Positions 47,247-59,048 of a DNA stretch of 64,000 bases are shown here, one piece after another (position 1 is the first letter of the stretch; each line of letters begins with the position of its first letter). Source of the stretch: Pagrus major. Its lineage: Eukaryota > Chordata > Actinopteri > Spariformes > Sparidae. The DNA lies in NCBI RefSeq assembly GCF_040436345.1, contig NC_133233.1:12066735-12130734 (forward strand), given 5' to 3'. The notes beneath the pieces are model-generated. The model was not told where the DNA came from and searched no databases. It worked only from the letters and a program-made list of their open reading frames with translations. The translations under genes were made by a program, and so were the position numbers.

Positions 47247-48010
47247 CGCACACGGATCACCACAGAAGAGCACAACTGGACACAACTGTGCCAAAGCTAG
47301 CGGCACCTCCCGGATGTTTGCCATGGTGGACACTACAAGATTTTTTTAAACTTTACTTTAGCCCAGTTGTGCTATTTCACACAAATTTATAGAAATGAAC
47401 ACACCAAAATATGAAAAACAAGATAGTATTTGTTTTGAGGTCCAACTACAATGCTTGACGTATATAAAAAAATCTTGTAGTGTTTTGTTGAATGACCAAT
47501 CTGAGCTACATCTGTGTTGGGGTTGGGGAATTGAATGGACACACCTTGTCTTTCTGTCTGTCAGTCTGTCTGTTATTGTCGACAACCTTTTTAATGTCTT
47601 AACTTTAATTGATACAATTAAAAAATATTAACTCTGCTGAGAGTTAAAACGATGCATTGTAAATATGATTTAAGATGCATTGCATGCTTTTCAGGGAAAT
47701 TTAGCCCCACGTCGAAGCATGCTTTCCCTTTCTCTTGTCTTTTCCTCAGCCCTATTTTGCTCAAAGCCATGTTTACAAAAACAGTGAAGGCAGGTAATGT
47801 TCTGCTTCGAGATTCACTGACATGCCAGCTTACATGCCATATTTGTACAAACTTATTTTTAACAGCGACTCTTCAAATGTTAGAACATATAATTTTTGGT
47901 AGAGGGGTTAAGCATAATGCCTTTTAGTATGGCTTATTTTTTGTGCATGATGCCTTAAAATGTGTAAAAACAACACAAAAAGAGAAATCTTTTATTAAAA
48001 AAACTGAAAA
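47247..48010 (+). other. pdcd6: pdcd6 3' UTR
   Basis: Non-coding sequence after the pdcd6 stop, up to the ATTAAA at 47994-47999. An earlier ATTAAA at about 47618 could give a shorter transcript. Confidence 0.5.
47994..47999 (+). terminator. pdcd6: pdcd6 candidate poly(A) signal ATTAAA
   Basis: This common variant hexamer lies 748 bases after the stop and is followed by TTTGGTGGAGTTGTC, a GU-rich downstream stretch. No AATAAA was seen between the stop and here. Confidence 0.45.
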
Positions 48011-48393
48011 TCTTTGGTGGAGTTGTCTCATTATTTACAGGCCCACAGAGCCACGTTGCACTGCAGGGGAAACAGTTGACCTGTAAAGTGGCTCGATGTC
48101 GCCCTCTGGTGCACGGTGGTAGTTTTTACCACTGCAATGCACCAACATGTGCCTCAGAACCTTGTGTCTTGTTATTGTTTCTTAGGGGAGGATAAAAGCG
48201 TTGCACCTTCGTATCAAAGTTGTGTTGAAGTTAGCTCAGAGTTAGCTAGCATAGCATAGAACGTACGTTACCTTCTACATTGCTAGTTTTTTTATTTTAA
48301 GACATTGAAATATCGCTTTTAAATGCGAAAGCGCTGACTGTCGACTGTTTTTTGTGAGTCACAGCTCCTAGGTTTTTCACGAGTGAGTTATCA

Positions 48394-51300
48394 ATGGCGC
48401 TGAGACATTTTCCGACGTTGGCACCGGTTTTATGGGTTTCCTATCGAAGTAAAACATTTGGACGGTCGATAAAAGCGAGTTTGTCGACAGCAAAATCCTA
48501 CAGCACTACAGCAGGAGGTGAAAACACAGGAAGAGGTATGTGTGGAAACATGCAGTGACTCAATAATGACTGTTGGCGGCAGCAGAGGCCGACATGTCAG
48601 CACAGACATAACACACCTGTCTATATCAATAAAGTCATTAAAGAGTCAACACAATACAAAAAAGAGGCAATGCTCACTACAAATGCCGATATACATTTCC
48701 CCAATTGTGTAATTAAACACTTATTATTTTACACTTGTTTGACTTACTATGTGATTGATAGACCTTTGCAGACCCTTTGCATGTTGAAGGGTCATAAAGG
48801 AACAAGCTCAGGTGTAATAAATCAGATTTAATTAGGGCTCAGTTCCATTAACTCCACCAATTGTCCAGATTAAGGTGTATTGACAAGGTTAGGTTAGGTT
48901 AGGTAAGCACTATTGCATATGTGAAAAATATTAATAGTATAAAGCCTTTATGTGGCTCCAGAGGAAGCTGCGTGTATGTTGCATTATGGGTAATGTAGGC
49001 ACACGGTTTGGAAAAGGAAGAAGAGGGCGTCGAATAAAAAATCTGTCTGGTTCTGCTGTGTCGATTTTCATCATTTGTTTTTAAACTTTCCAACAGTGTT
49101 ATAGGACTGCAATCCTAGACCGGTGAACATCTTTTAAAAACCTGTCGCCTACATTACCCATGATGCAACTTAACCACTGAGTGACATCACTGGAGGCAAT
49201 TTATCAGATGACATGCCGCTTCCTCTGGAGCCACAACCCCAGTATAATTATAATGTCCTTGGCCACAACAGGTTTACAACTTTTTTCACACATGCAGTAG
49301 AACTCCCCAAGACCTGTAAACACACTTTTATGTGCAAAATTGGTGGAATTACCCTTTAAGTGACCCAGTGAGCCAGCAAGCACAATACAAAGGCCATGAA
49401 AGTGTAAAAACCTAAACGGCATGCTGTCGTTATTAAAGGTTCACTATGTAGTTTTTGGGAAGACATTTTAATCAAAAGAGAAAGATCATCATTGACTGAT
49501 TTTTATGTTTTTATTTCCCTCATTTATGGAAAAAAAAAAAATTCTGAGTTTGTATTATTTTCTCATTATTTTTATAAATATTAAAATTTTGAGTTTGAAT
49601 TTCCTGTCAAACTGCATAGTGCCCCTTTAATGTATTTTGTCCCACCTGTAGTTTTCCTCTTTTGTTAAAACGTCTTTTTATAATAGCTTTTTTGCTAAAT
49701 AAATGACATACTCAAAAATAATAATGACATTTTTTTTAATTGACTTATCATTTTAGAGCCATTCTTAATTGTTTTTGCAGTTTAAATATGTGTTAATAAT
49801 GCATCATAATCGGATGAAGGCCCCCTCCAACAATTACAGTACTAAACTGTGATCCTAATGTTTAATATGCCCTGCTGGCTCGCTGCATGTTGCTCACAAT
49901 AAGAAGTCCTAAAATGTAACTGTGAAATAAAATGAAATCCCAGCACTACACACAGGTAGTTAAACTGTGGTTCCACTCCCTTGCACACACTGCACTGTGT
50001 GATAATTTGTTTGTGGTGTAGCAGAGTAGAAAAGGGCTGCCTGAGACAAATTGCCTTTAGCTTCACTTCACCGGGTTTTGTTTAGCAGTCTCTTCTCCTT
50101 AGAATAGATTGTCTGAGAGAGGTTAATGCATCCAGTGGCTTTGCTTCCCTGCTGTTCTCTCTTGGATGCAGTTGCCTCTGGCTGCGGTTGACAGCTGGAT
50201 TCCCTGGGATGACCCCAACAATGTCAGGTCAACTGCTTGCTGCAACCTCAAGCCACAATCACTGGCACACACACACTTATAAACACACACTGAGTGAGAC
50301 AGAGCGAAAGCCAAGAACCTCACCTCAGCCCAGACCATCTCTTTCATTGTTTCACCGTCTGTTGCTGTTTCTGTTATCAAGTCTGTCCACATAAAACGAT
50401 TTACATTCCACCTCCATCCCTCCTACTGTGGGGTTTAAACTTAATGTCTGTGAGTCGGCCTCTCTCTAAGTGTTGCGGTCCATATTGGTTTCTGTCTGTG
50501 CATCTTTATCATTCTCTGTCATTAGTTGCGGGACAGACTGTGGTCACGGAGCGCAGGGGGTGCGTGGTTACCGTGGGGATAAACCGCCCTGAGGTGCGTA
50601 ATGCGGTGAACCAGGAGACGGCGAGGCGTCTGCTCGAGGAGCTGGAGGCCTTCGACAGTGACCCGGACTTGAACGTGGCTGTCCTGCATGGGAAAGGTAA
50701 GAGAAGTGTCTTGCTCGTTGATTCAGGTAGATTCTTACAGACATAGTGCAGAGTGTCAGCCTGGCTTAAAACTTGTTGAGGGTTTTTTGTCTCTTTCCCT
50801 CCTTTTCTTATATTTCAGCTTCAAAGGAAAGGTTTGACTTTATGGGAAATATGCTTTCTTGAAGATTAAGATGAGAGGAATAACATCATTCTTATGTGCA
50901 TATGCTATATTTGTAGTTACTGCCAGCAGCCGGTTAACGTAGCTTACCCCAAAGACTGAAAACAGGGCGACAAAGATATTCTTGCTTTGTGCAAAGGTAA
51001 CAAAAAACACCTACCAGAACCAGAAGTCTAAAAACATCACATTATGGTTTTACCAGGGATTATGTGCTGGACATTTTTTTTATTTGAATTGATTGATTGA
51101 TTGATTGATTCATTCATTCATTCATTTTAAAAACACATACTTATACATAAATATGCTGTTGTTAAACGGTTAACTGTAAACATAATAATGATGCGTCAAC
51201 TTAAATGTATATTCAGTTGAACTAGTGAGCATGACATATATAACATCAAGCCTTCGAGGTAAATTATTTATAATTATTCAACACAGGGTTGCACAATGAA

Positions 51301-52292
51301 ATGAAAGTTGTTATTCATGCCACACACATTTTGATCATTTCATTTATTCTTATTCACCTTATTCCTGACTTCGCGAGTTTACCCATAGTTCATAGCGGTA
51401 GTCGGTTATGCTCTTCCGGTTGAACTGGTTGAACTCTGTGTTTACGCTAGCGTAGCTGTCATGCTCGCTCTAACGGCGAAGCATTACGCAATTACAAAAG
51501 CACAGAAGCATACAACTACCTGCACAGTAACAAAATAGGGAAAGTACTGTTGAAGAAACACAGCGAGTTTATATTTCTGAAGGCAGCAGTAGTTACTGAA
51601 GTGTTATTTTATTTGAGCATGACGAGTCCAATACAAATTTCCCCACGGGGACAAGAAAATATATCGTATCGTGTCGTATATCTGAGTGTATTTCAAAACT
51701 TCTTACCTTCAGGGTTTAATAAGTCAAGGAGAGCAGAGTCTATAGCCCTTCATTATAATTTTTGTATGAGCTGAAAATATCCACAAACCAGAAAAATGAA
51801 CATTGTAGGTCACAGAAGTTCTATATTGCAGTTGTGAAAATTTGTTTTTCATCCTTTCGTCAGCCCTTCACCTCTTCGTCTCCTCTTTCCTCAGCACTAC
51901 ACCTACATCTTCTCCATCAACTTCTTCCTTTCCATCTTTTTTTCCAGCTGTTGCTCCACAAAGTCCTTAGATCTTGCCGACATGCCTTGGTGACCAGACT
52001 AGTGCACACACAGAAAAAACACACACACACCTGTGAGGTGGCCTGCACTGTGTCAGCCGCCCAAAGCCAGAATCATGCCATGGCTCCTAATAACTCTAAA
52101 AATAATCATCAGACACACTGAATGAACTCCTTCCCTCAGTGGAAATAATGTCTTCAACCTGGATCAACCTGTCTGCAGCAGAATGTGCACTGTGGCCTCA
52201 AGAGACACAAGTATATACTTTGTTTGGTACTTCAGAGGTTGGAGCCTCTCCAGATGACGACTGCTGAGTGCCACCAGTCTCAGCTGTGAACA

Positions 52293-52368
<76 letters not shown>

Positions 52369-55300
52369 AGAGAGTAATTAGCTCGTGTTAAATGGGTTAG
52401 CACAGTAGGTCGTTCCAGCTAAAGCTGCTCTTCTGTGATTCCCACAATGTCTTTAATGTGCTTTTAATCGTCCCACCACACATTCCTGTCAGCAGGTCGT
52501 CCTGTATCGCTGCTCCACTGTAACAAGAAGACTGACCTTCACTGGTGATTAGCAGTCTGTCTGTGTTATGAGATGACAAGCAGGGAGGTTCTAGTTTGGA
52601 TGTAGTGTTTCTGAAAACATAAGGAATCCATTTTGTCCATATTAGCGCTGACACGATCACTCTCTCAGCTCTCGTTTTTCAGTGTCGACATGTTTTTTTT
52701 AACTTGTAAAATTAAGAGTAATTGCTTTCTGCAGGTTTTGAGTATGCTGGCACATATTTAGAGAGTTTGGGATTCGGATTTCTGTGGGCGTTTGCGGTCA
52801 GGTACAATCTAGATGTCAGCCCAGCTGTGTCACTACAGGCACATGTTCAGCTGAACTGAGATGAAGCCACTTTTAATGTCGGTAAAGCCTCACTAGTCCC
52901 ATAAAAACACATTGTTCAGCCCTGAATTTGGTTTGGATTTGATTTTACATTAACAAAATTCAGCAGCAGCAACTCATCTGAAAGAATGAGGTCAAGTTAA
53001 TGTGCTGACCAATCAAGTTCTTCTCCATCAAACCTGTCTTTGTTCACGGAGCATAGGCCTTTTTCACAGGAGACATTTTGACTTGTCATAGTAGGAAAAC
53101 ACATGTTTTTACTAATACAGCCCTGATTCCAAGAAAGAACATAAATGAAAACAGATTGCAATCATTTGTAAACAAACTGTTTTTACAGTAATGGATTTAC
53201 AAAGTGGTCTCTTGCCCATGTACTAATATCTTTTATACAATCATGTGTTTAACAAAGTGATGAACCTCCCCCCATCCGTGCTTGTGAATGACTGAGATTT
53301 TTGATATATATATATATGATACTGTCACCTGTTACAGGTTTGGAACGTTCCAAAGGGTGTTTTTTAAGCATTTCATAACTTTCCCAGTCTTTTGTTGCCC
53401 CTGTGCCAACTTGTTTGAAACGTGTTGCTGGCATCAATTTAAGAATAAGCATATATTTGCAAAAATCAATGAGCGTAATGAGGTAAAGCATTAAATGCAT
53501 TATCTTGGTGTTGTTTTAACCACAGCATAATTGAAAAAGGATTAGCAAATTATCACGTTCTCTTTTATTTATGTTTCACATAGCATCCCAACTTTTTTGG
53601 AATCGGGGTTGTAACATTAGCACCTTTTTGTTATTTTCATGTGTCCCACTAAGTCACAACAGTGTGACAGTGAGTCAGCACTGAAACTGAGCGCAGCTGA
53701 ATGGAATTCAGCTATAATTACCAGCCACGACAGCGTAGGCTGGTAATGTTTTCAGTTTTGTGAGTCTGTGTGTTTGTCTCATCATAGCAAAATGTGCTCC
53801 TGGAGACAACTTTTTAGCAGTAGCAGAAGGGATTGTGTTTTTTCCCAGGTGTTTATATGGCTGTCTGTCTGTGGACAGATTATTGTCAGCGCGATGGCGT
53901 CACAACCAGGAAAGATGCAGTCATGAAACTCCACAGGATTATAGTTGAGATCAAAATGATATAGTTCAGGCATAGTTTGAAGATAGGCGAGGTCAGAACC
54001 AGGAGGACTGAGTTCTGTAGTACTGAGTAGTCATGGATCAGAACGTGAACATGTTGATTGTCGTGGCCGGTGTGATCCCATTGTAAGATGGTCTCTAGTT
54101 AATTTAATGCTTTACACCTGTGCTCTTCCTACCGTGTCAAAATGTCTATGGTGAAAAAAGGCCTACTGTCATTTTAAAAAGGAAATGTCTCCAACATTTT
54201 TTGCTTGTATCCACTTAAAATGAAGCAAATGTATGTGATTTTTCATCAGTGGTTTTGTTTATGTGTGTCTATTATTTTTGACCAGTTTAACTAAAGACAG
54301 ATTTTTTTCCTGTTAAAAACTTCTTAGAGGCTTTAAGTGTAAGTACAACCTGAAGTAAAAATGAAACTCTTGTAATTGTTTAGCACATGTTTTTTCTGCT
54401 TTACTACTTTGTTAATCATCCCGCCACACCTGAGATTTATCTTGTGACCCCCTGGAGGGCAGACACGACTGTCAACACACTTTTGATCGCATCATATTCT
54501 TTCTACAGAAGAAATGGTCCCTATGAAAACAAGTTTTTTGTGTGTTCAGCATGAAAAATGTGTTTTCTTTTCATAATTAGGCTTAAATGACCTTTGAATG
54601 CTTCAGCTTAGTCTCCCAATCATTGCTCTTCTTTCATTGCAACATCTCTGATGTAACTACACTGCACTTTTTAAACTCCTGCAAAGAGTTTATGTCTCTG
54701 TGTTCATCACTCAAATGATAAGTAAATAGAGTATCTGTCGCTCTGTTTTACCTCTCAGTTCACTAACAAACTTCCTCAAAGAGTCTGAATAATGTGGTAC
54801 CATCCACCATGAATAGAGCAGCTCTTCGTAGCTTCTGCTCTTTTTCTCCTACAAGGACAAAGGGGTTTAGGGAGCTCCGTCACATCACTACTCCCATAAA
54901 CAGCATGACGCACTGTTTTTCTATAATTGCCCTGCGCTGACCCACAGCTGTAATCAAAGCTCCCAGTTGATGGGTGTTGCTGGCACATATGTTTGTTATA
55001 ATCATTTTCATTACAGTTACATTAAGGAGAGAGGAGGATTTTATGAGTCCCGGGCTGAGCCTGTGACATAGTGTTTGTAGGCCTCTTGGGTAATGTTGTA
55101 ATTACCACATGAATCCAACGGAAGGGGCTGTGGTTGAAGTATGTTAGTCTTCCATTAATGAGGATATTGTGTATGTGCATTTGAGTGTGCGTGCGTGTGT
55201 TTGAGCACATGCATGATCTGTGACTATGTATTGGATTTGGGCTCTTTAGGGAAGAGAAGCATTTGTGTGCCAGCCAGCCCAAAGCAAGCTGCTATCCAAA

Positions 55301-55522
55301 TTGCAGCCCTCGGACTCCAGCTCAACTTGTTGTTTTTTTCATCCTCATCATTTTCCCTTCCTCTCTGACTTTCCAGCTGCCATACTTTGTAATTTTGTGG
55401 TCTCCTCCAGGAGGGAATTTCTGCGCTGGTTATGATCTGAAAGAGCTGGCCAATCACACAGCCTCCCTCAAATTGGAGCAAGATGTCACTAAGGGTCCCG
55501 GTCCGATGGTGAGCTCCTTGGG

Positions 55523-55585
<63 letters not shown>

Positions 55586-56420
55586 CTGGTGAGGGTTATA
55601 TCTATATTTCCTCATGATCTTAATGGAGGGCTAAAGGTTCCCACAAAAATATAAAGCAGAAGATGTGGTCTGTATTGATTTGGGGCGACAGGTAGTGGTA
55701 AAGAATTTGGTTTAGGGACTGATATTGAATCAGGGAACTGCAGCTGTGTGTTGTTCATGTGCAGAAAATCCACTGGCACACTGCATTTGCTTGACAAAGA
55801 ATAAGGATCATATCACAAATGAAGTACTGTAAGCCATAAAAACTGCAGCCTGCATGAAAGCTGTTTGGATTGCATGTTAAGTCTTTATGATTGAGTGGAC
55901 CTCCTGTGCAGAAAATTATAGCACTGCATCTCTTACAGAATACACACAGTGCTTCATTTGTTCAGTGACAGCCAGAACTCGGATCATTTGTTACTCATTT
56001 GTTTGACCAGTTTGAGAAAGACACCGGGAAATAAAATCTGGAACACTTTTAAACCATGAAAATCAAAGAGGCAAAAAAAAGTTCGACATGCATAGTGAAA
56101 ATATACATTCACATGGACATGCTACAAATGTGCAGTGGATGTATTCTACAGGAAGTGGTGTTGCTGCCTTGTTAACAATGTGTATCCCCTCTGTGTTTAC
56201 ACTGTGTTAAGTCATACAGCTTTGCATGTATAGAGTGTGTGTGTTTTGATGTAATGATCTGGCCGTTTCCTCCAGGGTCCATCCCGTTTGCAGCTGTCGA
56301 AGCCGCTGATAGCAGCAGTCAGTGGCTTTGCCGTGGCTGGAGGGCTGGAGCTGGCTCTGCTGGCAGATCTGAGAGTGGTGGAGGAGAGCGCCGTCATGGG
56401 GGTGTTCTGTCGCAGGTTTG
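48394..56420 (+). CDS. Enoyl-CoA hydratase/isomerase (crotonase) family protein, 5' exons
   Basis: Crotonase-fold enzymes act on acyl-CoA thioesters, adding water or moving a double bond. Four coding exons, 48394-48535, 50526-50696, 55411-55508 and 56276-56420, join in frame to give 185 codons plus one base. The gene continues past the right edge; about 80-110 residues of a typical family member are missing. Residues 1-47 (start MALRHFPTLAPVLWVSYRSK) are basic and Ser/Thr-rich and lack acidic residues until near 43, which predicts mitochondrial import. Exon 2 has RGCVVTVGINRPEVRNAVN, the usual first beta-strand block. NFCAGYDLKELA supplies the first oxyanion-hole segment, and AVSGFAVAGGLELALLADLR the second, with one catalytic-type Glu (162). 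The position of the second Glu of classical hydratases is Cys182. The pattern GVFCRRFG resembles the crotonobetainyl-CoA-hydratase-like branch. I cannot fix the exact substrate. It lies tandem to pdcd6. Confidence 0.88.
48952..49234. mobile_element. Inverted-repeat miniature element
   Basis: The left arm GTGGCTCCAGAGGAAGC is matched by the right arm GCTTCCTCTGGAGCCAC in inverted order. An inner pair, GCATTATGGGTAATGTAGGC against GCCTACATTACCCATGATGC, extends the pairing. This is a foldback or MITE-like structure of about 283 bp. The sequence may continue to about 49360. Family not identified. Confidence 0.65.
49433..49630. mobile_element. Miniature element with TTAA ends
   Basis: It starts TTAAAGGTTCACTATGTAGT and ends ACTGCATAGTGCCCCTTTAA. 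The inverted end matches the start at most of about 22 positions. TTAA at both outer edges fits a piggyBac-type target duplication. Size about 198 bp, no coding capacity. Confidence 0.65.
50815..51080 (+). repeat. Degenerate teleost interspersed repeat
   Basis: Blocks in order are TTTGACTTTATGGGAAATAT, GCCAGCAGCCGGTTAACGTA, AAGACTGAAAACAGGG, CAAAGGTAACAAAAAACACC and GGGATTATGTGCTGGACA. I recognise this order from a high-copy teleost repeat. It is diverged and has no coding potential. Confidence 0.55.
51087..51127 (+). repeat. (ATTG)n then (ATTC)n tetranucleotide run
   Basis: About five ATTG units pass directly into four ATTC units, a change of repeat type within one tract. Confidence 0.85.
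52300..52367 (+). repeat. (GT)n microsatellite, about 34 units
   Basis: An uninterrupted GT run in intron 2 of the crotonase gene. Confidence 0.95.
53118..53611. mobile_element. Non-autonomous mariner-like element with TA target duplication
   Basis: The left end CAGCCCTGATTCCAAGAAAG pairs with the inverse of the right end, CTTTTTTGGAATCGGGGTTG, over about 20 bases with few differences. The dinucleotide TA flanks both sides (53116-53117 and 53612-53613). At 494 bp it encodes no transposase. The terminal sequence is one I know from a very common fish repeat. Confidence 0.75.
55524..55586 (+). repeat. (GT)n microsatellite next to crotonase exon 3
   Basis: A run of about 28 GT units followed by GCGCGC, beginning 15 bases after the 5' splice site at 55508. 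Confidence 0.95.
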
Positions 56421-56627
56421 GTACGTCTGACACCTCATGCTACTGCTGTCTTTACTGCTACGACACTCAGTACTGCACTCTGTTGCACTGTACTTCTATT
56501 AGTAGTGGTGCTCGGACTAAGCTACTAATTCTTTGTTAAAAAATGCTATTAGTGCCATTACTGCTGGAAGCTTTTAAACATGTATTCAAGGTAGTTTCAC
56601 TGAGACTTTGGGGGTTCAGGGCCCTGT

Positions 56628-57050
56628 TTAAAGGGACAGTTCATCACAAAAATCAAAACTACATATTTTTCCTCTTACCTGTGCTATTTATTCATTTAGG
56701 TGGCATGGGTGTTAATGACAAGCTTTGGAGATATCGGCCCTTGAGATGTCTGCCATCTCTTGTATATAATGGAACTAGATGGCACTCGGCTTGTTGTGCT
56801 CAAAGTGCCACATAAGCAGTTTTTATGTAGGAGCTATTTTCTTTCCACCAAACTACACCCGCAGAAAGAAGTATACATCTACTCATGAATGAGAGACGAG
56901 ATGTAAACATTAAGGGCGTCCTCCTCAGCTGAGCTGTAACGTTAGCCAGCTCAGTGCTGATGAAAACCATCTAAATGGATATAAAACGCTTCAGGTAAGA
57001 GGAAAAATACAGTATCTGTTGTTGATTTTTGGGGTGAACTGTCCCTTTAA
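56628..57050. mobile_element. Miniature piggyBac-like element, TTAA ends
   Basis: TTAA followed by AGGGACAGTTCATC at the left and GGGTGAACTGTCCCT followed by TTAA at the right give a 12-base perfect terminal inverted repeat (AGGGACAGTTCA). At 423 bp it has no transposase. It is a familiar high-copy teleost repeat end. Confidence 0.75.
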
Positions 57051-58569
57051 GGGCAGTAAAGTGATTTTTAGTGAAACATTTAGTAAAAACATTAATTTCA
57101 GCTGATATTATTCCTTCAAGTTTCTCCAACAAATACTGATAGTATTGATACTATGACAGTTATTCCACAGTACTACCTCTACATAACTACTGCCGTGACT
57201 AAATGTCACTAGTTGTCATAGTAGTAATATTGCAGCAGTTGTAGTATTAGTACTCTGCTCCTACAACTACTTAAAACACTTCTCTCTGCTTGTGCTAGTA
57301 GTATTATTACTTGGACGGCCCCCACTGCAATGACAACCACTCCCTGTTACTAGTATAATGTCAGTCAAATACTGGCGATGCTAATGGAGATGCCGTTTAT
57401 CTTTCAATCCTGCTACTGTTAACACTGCTGGCAGTTGTAATGGGAAACATTCTGCTGTTATTCCTGCTATAGAAGAACCAGCAGACCATCTCTCTTCCCA
57501 CTTACTCTCCTTCTGCCTGTCAGTGGAAGTGTCATTGTTTTTCTTTGAATCCAAGCATACATCATCTGTCTCCTAATGCCAGGAAGTCTACGCTGTTTCT
57601 ATTTTTCAACTTTGTTACTCTGTCCTCTGTTATCACCCCAGCCTTCTCTTGTTTTGTGAGGACGTAGTCACGGTACGATAACACCAGTGACTGTGACCTT
57701 CTGGCATCACAGCCAGAGTCTGCTGGGCAGTCTTGATAAGTAGGAGAGGAAGCCACCGACTGCCAGGTTTCCACTGCGGGGCCAAACAGGGCTTACATAT
57801 TATTTATGTCACACAATTTCCTCATAAACAACATTTTCCTTTTTTGGCGTCTCGTAGCCTACTGGCACGGTTTGCCCGCTGACTCGACTATAGTTTTAAA
57901 AGAACAAGTAGTACTTTGGATCTTGTGTTGTAAACACTTTAAGCTAATCCTGATCCCAGCAGGTCATGGTTGGCTTTACTATGTAGAAGTGTCTCATGTC
58001 GGACCATTGCAGCATCTCTCATATAGCTGTCATTGCTTTAGCCATGCTGCTAGAGGGTTTAAAATACGACCATGGTGTTTATAAATACAACTGTTGTACT
58101 ATAATTTACTGGCAGTACTAGATTTAGAGTGTAAACATGCAGGGCTTATCATCTCAGGCCTGTAATTTAACAGGAGAGCATCCTGGCAGTGCCGTCATCA
58201 TTCTGTCTGTCCAACTGTCCATCCTCCCACACTGTCTGGTGGCAGGTCTTCAGTGCCAGGCCTCGCTCCAGTCGCTGCAGTGGTACTTAGGAATCCATTT
58301 ACCACCATTATTTTAGATATTGAATAGCTTTGAAATAATTTATTCAATCGCTAAACATAATATTTAATAACATTTAGAAACCACCATGATTTAATGCTCC
58401 ATATTAATGGTAAAACAGGGAACAAGCCTCCAACAGAATTATGTATGTAAATTATTTCGGCCAATGCAATTAGTTAATCACCAGCGATAGCTATTGAACT
58501 TCACTACTACTTAACAAATGATGTGTGAAGTATCAAAAATCATCAAGTACTGAAAAATGTAAGATTGAT

Positions 58570-59048
58570 CTTGTTACCATGCAATGTAACTTTGGGGAAT
58601 CCTTGAGTCCTGGCATTTGTGTGGATGCAACATGACCTGCACCACCCATCCAGACACCATTGCAGACCAAGTACACTCCCTCATGGTAATGGTACGCAGT
58701 GTGATCAGGACAGTGGCCCTGCCACGCTGCAAAAACTGCTCAGGAATGGAGCCTGACAAAGAGCTCAAGGCGTCGCCCTGGCATCCAAATTCCCCAGATC
58801 CCAATCCCATGGAGCACCCATGGGATGTGCCAGAAGTCCGATCCATGGAGGGGTGGGCACTGATAGCCGGCAGTGCTATTGCCATGAGGAGGTGTGTACT
58901 TGGTCTACAGGGTCGGTGGTGCGTGACAAGTGGCATCATATGAATGCCAGGACCCAAGGATTCCCAGAAGAACATTGCATTATAACATGATGATCAATGT
59001 TATTCACTTCACCTGTTAGTCATATTCATATTTTGGCTGATCAATGTA
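58570..59048 (+). pseudogene. Decayed Tc1/mariner-type transposase fragment
   Basis: The plus strand reads PNSPDPNPMEHPWDVPE at 58788-58838, a mutated form of the SPDLNPIEHLWD motif near the catalytic end of Tc1/mariner DDE transposases. RSMEG follows, as in related fish copies. Downstream the frame is lost. The end, CATATTTTGGCTGATCAATG, resembles the terminal repeat of such elements. The N-terminal half and left end are missing or too diverged to see. Confidence 0.65.

Larger units (their letters stand above)
48536..50525 (+). other. Crotonase gene intron 1
   Basis: A 1.99-kb intron carrying an inverted-repeat element (48952-49234) and a TTAA-flanked miniature element (49433-49630). No exon was seen. 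Confidence 0.55.
50697..55410 (+). other. Crotonase gene intron 2
   Basis: A 4.7-kb intron with a degenerate dispersed repeat (50815-51080), an (ATTG)n/(ATTC)n run (51087-51127), a GT microsatellite (52300-52367) and a mariner-like miniature element (53118-53611). No exon was found. Confidence 0.55.

Noticed and set aside
52164..52403. Open frame with a Thr-His repeat on the minus strand
   Set aside because: It is the GT microsatellite read as codons.
58574..58975. 133-codon minus-strand open frame
   Set aside because: The transposase motif is readable on the plus strand, so this is its antisense shadow.
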